From Rapana venosa (Eukaryota > Mollusca > Gastropoda > Neogastropoda > Muricidae), in assembly GCA_028751875.1 (NCBI GenBank), contig CM054140.1:27653730-27717729 (forward strand): a DNA stretch of 64,000 bases. The letters run 5' to 3'. The notes below the pieces were generated by a model. That model was not told the DNA's origin. It searched no databases and saw nothing but the letters and a program-made list of their open reading frames with translations. Below are positions 55,645 through 64,000 of the stretch, in pieces. Positions within the stretch are counted from its first letter, which is position 1. Each line of letters opens with the position of its first letter. The position numbers were made by a program, and so were the translations under genes.

Positions 55645-56480
55645 CCATGGCGCAGTGGGATAACGCGATTACTTTTCTAGCTGGAATGTCGCTGACTCAA
55701 CACCTTAAGATGTTATGTTGTTGTTCTTTTGTTTCCCATGGACCTTTCCGGAGTGTCTTTGCTTTTGAGCTCATTGGGAAGGACTTGGGCCACCAAACCG
55801 ATCTCCATTCATTATTATACGGTGCAATATTGAGGTTGCTAAAATTGGTGACGCCAACACTGGAGGTGTCTGTCATCCATGGCGGGATAGTGTTGAGCAC
55901 CGCCTTGTCAAGTAAGTAGTCTGAAACTGGTACACTTCAGTAGCATACATCGAGTTGTATCATCCCTTCAATTATTGTCCAATCATGCAGTAGAAGAAAT
56001 CAGCTCTGAAACGCCTCTTACTTGGTCTCATATGACCTCTGTTCTGTTTCCCAACGACTTTCTTTGCCCGTGATAAATTGTCGTGATGCCTTCCAGATTG
56101 ATCGAGGGAAAAGGTTTTTGGAGAGACCGCTGAGTAGTCAGCACCCGAATCTCACTCACTTGGTTCAAGTCGAGTCGAAAATGTCACCAATCATCCCATG
56201 AAGAGCAATTGCAGAGTAGAATTTGCCACGCAACATGTGTGCCTCGAGACTTTTTCTGTTTATTGTCATCGTTAGGGTGCTTAGTAGGGCGGTTATGGTT
56301 TTTTGCATTCGTTACCTTATAACGGGCATCCTATGAACACCACCAAAGCGACGTAGCAGCAGCGCAGGGCCCCTCTGGTTGGTTCCCCTATGTCAGCATA
56401 AACATTGAGGCTCATGTGAGTTTCTGCCTGAAAATATGATACTATAACAGACACAACAGTCCTGAGCTTGATGAGGCAGA
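55645..56480 (+). repeat. repeat D, diverged copy on plus strand
   Basis: It opens with CCATGGCGCAGTGGGATAAC, like the head of the copy at 15,685-16,540 read on its own strand. It then has GGAGTGTCTTTGC, GGTGACGCCAACACTGGAGG and, at 56,335-56,395, the reverse of AGAGGGGCCCTGCGCTGCTG as in the other copies. The order is the same as in the other copies but identity is clearly lower, so it is an old insertion. Confidence 0.65.
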
Positions 56481-57290
56481 CAGGTCGAAAATGAGCGGGG
56501 TTGGAACCGGCTAAACAAAATACATCCCTGAGATGAGGGCTGCAAACATAAAAGAGAAAGTAACCACCACCCAACAACAAAAAAGAACAAAGAAAAGCCT
56601 GGTAATGGTTTAAACATCGTGCGAGCGGTTTGGGGGGAGGGGTTGGGGTTGGGTTTTTTTTTTGTTGGTATTCCATATCTGTGCTCTTTCTATCAATATC
56701 TATTTTCGTGCGCATCGGCTTGGGAGTACGCGCAACACACAAAAATCAACACACACACACACACACACGCACGCACGCACGCACGCACGCAACACTCACA
56801 CCCACACACACACATTTCGCACTCACTGACACAAAAGATTTGCAAATGAAAAAAGTGATATGCGAAAACGCGGCAATATTGTTCAATGCGCGGTCCCGCC
56901 AGCTTCAAGGGGATAGAATATGCTCAACCAGCAGCAGTGGCGCAAAGCAGCTATAATAAAACGATAATTAAGTGGACTGTCGACAAATGGGCCTTCATCA
57001 GCCTACACTTCGGCGCGATTAGCAAATATAAAAAAGATCGCCATGGGTTATCCGTTGATGCTAAAGGGGGCCGTTAAGGTTAATGACATTGGATGAGACA
57101 CGTTGTACGTACACGAAATCGTCAGGAGAAAACACGCGTGAAATTTGTACGACGTGCACTCTGAGAGTAGACAGAAAGTAAGAAAAGAAAGAAGGAAGTG
57201 AGGGAAGAGGAAAAAAAGAGGAAAGAGGAAGAAAGGGTGATGAGAGAAAAAAAAGGAAAAGGCTGCACAGGGAAAAAGGAATGACAAAAC
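56481..57290. other. no gene seen
   Basis: CA and ACGC tracts occur at 56,750-56,812, and purine-rich DNA begins at 57,170. Nothing coding was recognised. Confidence 0.5.
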
Positions 57291-57775
57291 ACGGAGTAGA
57301 AAGAGGAGAGAGAGAGAGAGAGAGATGAGATTGAGAGAGGATGGAGAGGAGAAATTTAGGAGAACGTGATGAGAGAGAAGAGAGAGGAGAGAGGAGATGA
57401 GACAGACAGACCAGAGAGACGCTGACAGACAGACAGAGATGAAAGAGTGAGAGAGAGAGCGAGAGCTGTGTCAGATGTTATTAATTGTCTGTCGGATCTT
57501 TCTTCTATATTGCTTATCCACTACCTGGGAATGAGAATTTCTAGTTAAAAGCTCTCTCTCTCTCTCTCTTGTCTATCTGTCTGTCTGTCTATCTAATCTA
57601 TATATCTATCTAATCTATCCTATATATCTATCTATCTATTATCTTTCTATCTCTCAAACGCACACAACCATTATACATAATCTGTATATAGTAAATGATT
57701 ATTATATGGAATATAAGTATCATATATATATATATATATTTTTATATATATATATATATTTATATGTTTGTGTGT
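57291..57775. repeat. GA-rich, (TCTA)n and (TA)n tracts
   Basis: GA-rich DNA at 57,300-57,465, CT at 57,552-57,570, TCTG/TCTA tetranucleotides at 57,570-57,655, and TATA tracts at 57,722-57,765. Confidence 0.95.
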
Positions 57776-58435
57776 TGCGGGTGTTGCGTGCGCGCGCGCG
57801 GCCGCGCTTGTGTTTTGTCGCGCTCACACTCATTTCGTTTGCTTGGATTTGTTCATTTTTGGACAGATTTTGACTGGAGTGTAAAAAAAAATTTTCGCCA
57901 ATGTTTAGGTACCCTTTACTTATTCGAAAGCATAGTGTACTCATTCTCTTTCTCGGGTAAGAAAACCTATTTACAGAATTGTTTTTAAAAAGTCTGTGTG
58001 CATTCTTGTTCATCCGATTCACTGTAACTCCCTCGATATTATTTACGGCCTTTTACTCGTACACTTTGAGTCCTCTAAAGCAAAGATCGATATCACAAAA
58101 TGTTAGAGCATTTTTTGAGATGCTAGCACATATCCATATGGAGGGTTTCTGAAAAAGTTTCCAATTATTTTAATGAGGGACCCAAAAACCATATCAGACT
58201 GTGCCAAACGTAAGCTGCTTTTCACAGCATTTATATTTGGACAAGAATAAGAATGGAATTGTCAAAGTTTCTTTTTTTTTAAGTTGAGAGGTTGTGTATC
58301 TAGTTCGCATATTTGTAAATGTTACATTCACTTATAACACATGAAGACAAAGCACGGTGATGAGTTAATGCACATATGTGTAAAGCATGCCATACAGCCT
58401 AAAACGCTGTTGCACACTGGTGTGTAGCTAAGTAA
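57776..58435. other. no gene seen
   Basis: CG alternation at 57,787-57,806 and otherwise AT-rich sequence. No frame or repeat family was recognised. Confidence 0.5.
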
Positions 58436-58439
58436 CATC

Positions 58440-58619
58440 GCCCCCCCCCCCCCCCCCCCGCGGCGCGCGCGCGCTCACTCGCACGCACCACACGCACGCA
58501 CGATCGCACACTAACTCGTTTTTTTGTGTATACTTCTTCTTACACGTTTAAATCTATATTTTACCGATTTAAAACATAAAATACTGTTGTGCGTGTGTGA
58601 GTGTGCACCGCGCGTTTGT

Positions 58620-58656
<37 letters not shown>

Positions 58657-58760
58657 GTGTGTCAACGTCAAACACTGTGAGAATGGTGAGGGGTGTCGCG
58701 GTGAATGTGCGTGTGTGTGTGTTGTGTGTGCGTGTGTGTGTTGTGTTGTGGCCTGGGTGA
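58440..58760. repeat. poly-C, CG and (GT)n tracts
   Basis: Nineteen C residues at 58,441-58,459 are followed by CGGCGCGCGCGCGC and later GT tracts at 58,618-58,662 and 58,708-58,748. Confidence 0.9.
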
Positions 58761-58843
58761 TGAGCACGCCCCGCATGTCTGTCCATCAATCCTTACAGTT
58801 ACATGCTACTTGTTTGCCTATGGCTCGGCGTTGGGTGTCAGAA

Positions 58844-61800
58844 GTTGTTTAAGTGTACATTGGACTAAAGCACAGTTAGAACGGAGCGTCTGGAGGGAGG
58901 AAGGTAAGGGCCTGACAGACAGCACAGAACAGGGCATAGACGTTAACGATAGGCCCTACAGGGGAGTGCCAACATGCAGATGGCTATTGATCGCCTTTTT
59001 AGCATTCCTCTCTCCCGGAGCTCACACTAAATAGAATACTTATACGCATACATACATACATACTACATTACAGACATACATACATACATACATTAATAAC
59101 ATCTATACATACTTACATACAACTACATACACACGTCCATCTCACACACATCCACCGCACACACACACACACACACCACACACATACAGACTAATACATA
59201 TACATACATACATAATACATTACATACATACATGCACATCACGCATGGCACTGCGTCTAATATCACTTTAAGTGAACAGACGTAAAATTGAAGCCTCTAC
59301 ACAATACATGCACTCACACACACATATATACATTCATACATTCATTCACCTCACCACCATACATGCACACACAAACACATACTTCATACATACATACTAC
59401 ATACATACTAAGCACGACATAACATACAGTACTTACATACATACATACATGCATGCATACTCATACATACAGCCATACATACATGCACCCACACTGACAC
59501 TCGGTCCTAATAGATCACTTTAAGTGAACAGACGTAATTGAAGGACACCACAACATTCATGCACCACACTCACACTATACATACTATACATAATACATGC
59601 ACACACACATACATGCACACAAATATACACAAATACATACATACATAAATAAATACACGCACGCACATACATACATACATACATACATGCATGATGCATG
59701 CATGCAGATCATACTTACATACATTACATACATACATACTTACATACATACATAATACATACGTGCACGGGGACGTAGGAATAGTCGTATTGGTACGTCG
59801 ACCAAGAGGCACAGACACGAACTCATCTGCGCTTTGCATTGCGAACTTTGACATGAAAACATGCAGGCAGGTTAGTAGGGCTAGTAGTAGCAGGCAGGCA
59901 GGCAGGCAGGCGCCGCGCGGCGCGCGCGCACACACACATACACACACAACCACACGCGCCGCGCGCACACGCTGCTACACACACAGAGGTATGGGAAGAG
60001 AAAAACCGCACGCACACAAACTTACTCACAACCCATGTACGACATACCACACAGGTAAGGGGGAGACACACAAGCACACTACACGCGCGCGCGCGCGCGC
60101 ACACACACAGCACATCGCACACACACACACACTAACTCCACTCTCTTACACAGACAGACAGATATTCTGACACAGAGAGACAGAGAGAACGCACTTTATC
60201 CTAATATAACTTTGCCAGAAACAACAAAACAAAATGACCGAAGCCTCTTTTGACTCAATGTCAGCCATCCATCGCGTTCCTCGATGCGATTATACTTGCA
60301 ATGCTTAGCCGTGTACTGTTTCAGCGGATACTGCGACCGCCACTTCGGGGCATCGGTGCTAATGATTATTTATCAAGTATGATGAGAGGATACATGTATG
60401 AATTAACAAACAATGAATGCCTAGTAGATAAATGATACATTGAAGAGAGAGAACGTTTGGGGAAATGGACAGGAAATGATGGAGGTCAAGGAAAAACGTG
60501 GGAAAAAAACAGAGGAGAGATGGGGGGGGAGAGAGAGATGAGAGAGAGGGATTGAGAGTTACTAGATGAGAGGGAGAGAGAGACGGTGTGGAGAGGAGAG
60601 CGAGAGGGTGACGAGGATGAGAAGAGAGGTGAGAGTGAGTGTGAGAGATTGGAGAGAAGGTGGAAGGGGGGCGGGAGAAGGGAGAAGGAGAGGTTGAGGA
60701 GGAGGAAGAAAACAAAAAAAGTTGAGGAGGGAGGGAGGAAAACAAAAGTTTGTTAATGCTGTGATGCAAAAAAAAAAATATAGATCAGCCAGAAAAGCAT
60801 GCATGACTACTCATTTCGTTTCCAACTCTGCTGATCTAAAGAATAAAATAGGACAGGTATTTTCGGTACGTTGTGCAAAATATTTGTTGCGAAATATTTG
60901 AGTAGAAGAGTAACTATGAAGCATTGTTTTAATATGTACATAGGCTTTAGGCCACAAATTACATTGGAGTGTGGGGATGAGGGCAGAAGAAACAATTTTT
61001 TGTATACTTGATGTCTGCCAAATCAATTTTGTAACACAAGAAAAACAACCATTGCCTTGTGGACGACATGATCACAATAGCCCTTTCTTGATCAGCCTTA
61101 GAACATTGATAATAACACATAGTATATGCCAATCATAATAATGGCTATACAAAGCCCCTAATTCAGCTATGCTGCTGTACGAAAGTGAAACCGGGACATT
61201 GGACTGCTGAAACAGCCAAAGCGAGGTAATCCAAATTAAGTCAACCAGAGGGTCATTCGAAACAAATATGCCATAATATTAGAAACCTGGCTGTGGGATA
61301 TCTGGCAGAGAACGATAAGACCAATGAAATTTGTAAGAGTCAAATAACACGGCTGGCGGTCCACAGGAACCATTCTCACCATCGTCAAGAAGAAAAAGCT
61401 GACATGGTTCGGCCACGTCACCCGCCACAACACTCTGGCCAAAACGGTATTGCAATGGAACACTCGAACTTGGTGAAAGAAAGAGGGGAGACAGAACTAG
61501 TCATGGCATGAGCAACATCAGAGATTGGACCAGGATGAATGACTCGGCATCTTGCGCAGAGCGAGAACCGAGATGGAATGGAGGAGGCTTCCACGGACAT
61601 CTATCTTTCGTGTCTCCTCCTACGACCGCCAAGTCACAGGACTGATGATGATGATGATTACTGCATCATATTGTTGAGATGGAGGGAGAGAGACAGAGGA
61701 CGACAGAATGATGAGAGAGAGAACAAGAAGTCTGGAAATCTGTTATGTAGGGCAACTTAGCATCAGCACAAACATGCATGTGATTGTCATTTCGTTCACT

Positions 61801-62022
61801 TCAGGATTCTGAAAGGGGGAAAGTAGGAAAAAGCAAATTATATCGGTATAGAGTGCTAAATGTATTACAGAAATATTTGTGTATTTGCGTATGTTGTTGT
61901 TGGTCTGTCCATCCACCTTTTCTTTTCCCTTGTTCAATTAGGGACTATGCGTTTACTTTTAGAGAAGAGGTATTATGATAACGAGCCTGCTCACGAGAAT
62001 ACACATTACGCACGTCTCTCTC

Positions 62023-62110
<88 letters not shown>

Positions 62111-62425
62111 ACACACACACACACCACACACACCATACAGACAGGAGAGTGAGTGTGGAGAGAAGAGAACGCTCACTCATATCATCCACACACTTCTCAC
62201 TCACACGTACACACCACACACAACACACACACACACCACACACACAACACACACACACACAACGCAGCGCACAGCCACACAGTTGTGCACACGAGAACGG
62301 TTCGCGTGCGTTGCCACCCGCTTCTGCCCACCGGCCTAGCCGCTGGACTCACAGCAATCAAAATCCCGGATGTGTGTGGGTCGTGTGTGTATGTTGTGTT
62401 GTGTGTGTGTGTGTATGTATGTATG
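58844..62425. repeat. 3,582-bp unit, second copy
   Basis: It is the same sequence as 42,541-46,122, with every internal landmark displaced by exactly 16,303 bp. It therefore repeats the hairpin motifs (59,254-59,543), the RTE 3' end (61,183-61,659) and the CT/CA tracts (62,021-62,268). The left flank is unrelated to the LINE that flanks the first copy. The right flank is block C instead of the L2-type tail. Confidence 0.95.
61183..61659 (+). pseudogene. RTE-clade LINE 3' end, copy in second unit
   Basis: It is identical in layout to the fragment at 44,880-45,356, with WFGHVTRHNTLAKTVL on the plus strand and the terminal (GAT)n. It is present only because it lies in the duplicated unit. Confidence 0.75.
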
Positions 62426-64000
62426 AAATGCTTCAATTTCCAAAGGATAGTAAACGCTAACCAAACGGCTCGATAGAAAAAAAATAACTCGATCTGAAAA
62501 ACTCTGGCAACACCTATCATTTTCCCCTTTTTTGAAACGAAAAATTTTAAATAAACCTTGGCGACAAATTTCTGGTTAAAACAGCGGGTTTTGAAATTCA
62601 CCCTAAAAAGGCCACCCCATTAAACAACTACGAAACTAGAATGGGGTTACCCTTTGGGAAAAATTACACACTATTTCCTACTAACACCTGCTTTAACATT
62701 GGGCATAGCTAATAGTAAACACTGAATTTTTGCACTAAAGAATGACTACATTGAACTTTTTTTATGAGTGTAAAAAGATTGAGATTTGGAAATAGTTGAA
62801 CACAAAATACAAAATAAATTTAACAAGCCATTAAATAACACTACAGAATGTATATTTGATTTTGATGGATATGAAAGAAATAAGCTTGTAAACAGTTACA
62901 TCAACTTACTAATCCTGATTGCTAAAATGTCTATTGGAATAGCTAGGTACAGCACTCCATTTGACATTATCATTATCTTTGACCGCGAGCTTCGTTACAG
63001 AGAGATAGATTAAAATATTGATAATAATAATAATGATATAATAATAATAATAACAATAAACAATCAGTACAAAACTTTTTTAAAATAGAGTATGACTGCA
63101 TGCATCAGGTACTGGGGTTTTATGTTCCATATTTCTCTGTTTTAAGATGATTTTGTTATAATAGTCAAAAGAATAGAGATTCTAGTTTCTTACCTTTTTG
63201 GGGGGTGAGGGATGGGGGATTGGCCCTTTGAAAATGTATTGTGGCCAAAGGCAAAAGTACAGTAAATTGTTTCAGAGCTAAAAAAGAAAAAAAGCAACCA
63301 TAAGCAATTTCAAAAGCACAATAATAAAGTTTCCCAAATACTGTTTGTAATACTAGCAGAAAATTTCGTATACAAATCGTATTTGTAAGTTCCAAAGCCT
63401 GTTATTACGTTTCAATATAATAATTATTTGCAAGTTATGGTACTGCAAGTGAGCGATACTATAGTATGCTCCTGTTCATTCTCTATGGCCGGTGTGGTTT
63501 GATATCATACGATGACTGCCCGTTTTGCTGAATCATAGGGGTCGACATGTCTGTATGTGCTAGAGCAGTCCCTGATATAGGCCAGTATGAACAATGACGA
63601 CTTTACACAGAAAAAAACCTATAACAATATTAATACAAATTGAAATTTTTTTAAAAAACGCTTACTTTACCTTTTTCTGACTTATTTATCGCTCAGATTA
63701 AGTTTGTATTGTTAAACGAGAAATATTTAACAAGTAAAACATGTTGGTCTGTAAAAAAAAAAAAGAAATGCTTCAATAGTCCTCTCTTAACAATGCCTTA
63801 CAAGCTGTTGTTGACAGATTTCATCTTTTGGTGTGTGTGTGTTTTTTTAATCTGTGAAAACTAAATTCCTGAGTGAAGAAAAAGTTGTAACTTGTGAACT
63901 GCTCTTTGTCCCCCTCCACAACTGTTTTCCTCAATGAAGTTAAGTTTTGAATCACTCGTTAGCTTGCTCGCTTAACACTCTGAAGCTGTCATCCTTCCTT
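62426..64000. repeat. block C, second copy, indel-rich
   Basis: It matches 53,423-55,076 throughout, with frequent small deletions, homopolymer length changes and some substitutions. It runs off the window end. It directly follows the second 3,582-bp unit with only ATG shared at the junction. Confidence 0.9.

Noticed and set aside
55647..55919. 90-codon gene starting MAQWDNAITFL
   Set aside because: The start is the tRNA-like head of a repeat D copy and the rest aligns with the repeat's non-coding body.

Overview
The window looks like non-coding, repeat-dominated nuclear DNA of an invertebrate animal, most likely a mollusc or another lophotrochozoan. The signs are long (CA)n, (GA)n, (ACAT)n and (GAT)n microsatellites, several tRNA-headed SINE families, non-LTR retrotransposons of the RTE and CR1/L2-like groups, and a Polinton-type DNA transposon. 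No bacterial operons, rRNA genes, functional tRNA genes or CRISPR arrays were seen. Base quality is patchy. About 1-6.4 kb, 23.1-28.6 kb, 30.9-34.4 kb and 37.9-38.8 kb are full of stretched homopolymers and frameshifts, as in an unpolished long-read consensus, so many 'broken' genes may be partly sequencing error.

Layout. 1-6.4 kb: poor sequence, one short interspersed repeat and one unassigned coding-like remnant. 6.46-13.08 kb: the main mobile element, with a family B DNA polymerase on the plus strand converging on a minus-strand block (rve integrase, two small membrane proteins, a basic protein and an unknown protein). It is bordered on the right by a degenerate TTCTTGTTAGG array and a 160-bp palindrome. 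13.5-17.6 kb: a CR1/L2-like LINE on the minus strand, split by two SINE insertions. 17.6-20.5 kb: SINE pieces, minisatellites and the 3' end of an L2-like LINE. 21.1-23.1 kb and 34.26-36.22 kb: two related intronless acyl-CoA synthetase-like (ANL superfamily) copies on the minus strand. The second has a long open frame, and each is damaged in a different place. 26.4-28.1 kb: a decayed LINE on the plus strand. 36.2-37.6 kb: an RTE fragment carrying a SINE with a perfect 8-bp target duplication. 39.4-42.6 kb: two adjoining minus-strand LINEs, one split by a SINE.

42.5-64 kb: a large repeat structure. A 3,582-bp unit (42,541-46,122) recurs without any offset change at 58,844-62,425, microsatellites included. 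It is then followed by a divergent, indel-rich copy (62,426-64,000) of the sequence at 53,423-55,076. This is best explained as two haplotypes stitched in tandem, or a tandem duplication with a 7.3-kb presence/absence difference.

The only plausible host gene is the acyl-CoA synthetase-like one. The rest is a layered record of transposition: LINEs provide the retrotransposition machinery and, in at least one family, SINEs carry the same 3' tail as a LINE in the window. The Polinton-like element, with its unusual small-protein cargo and flanking palindrome, is the most interesting system here. It is inactivated by several frameshifts and at least one nonsense codon.
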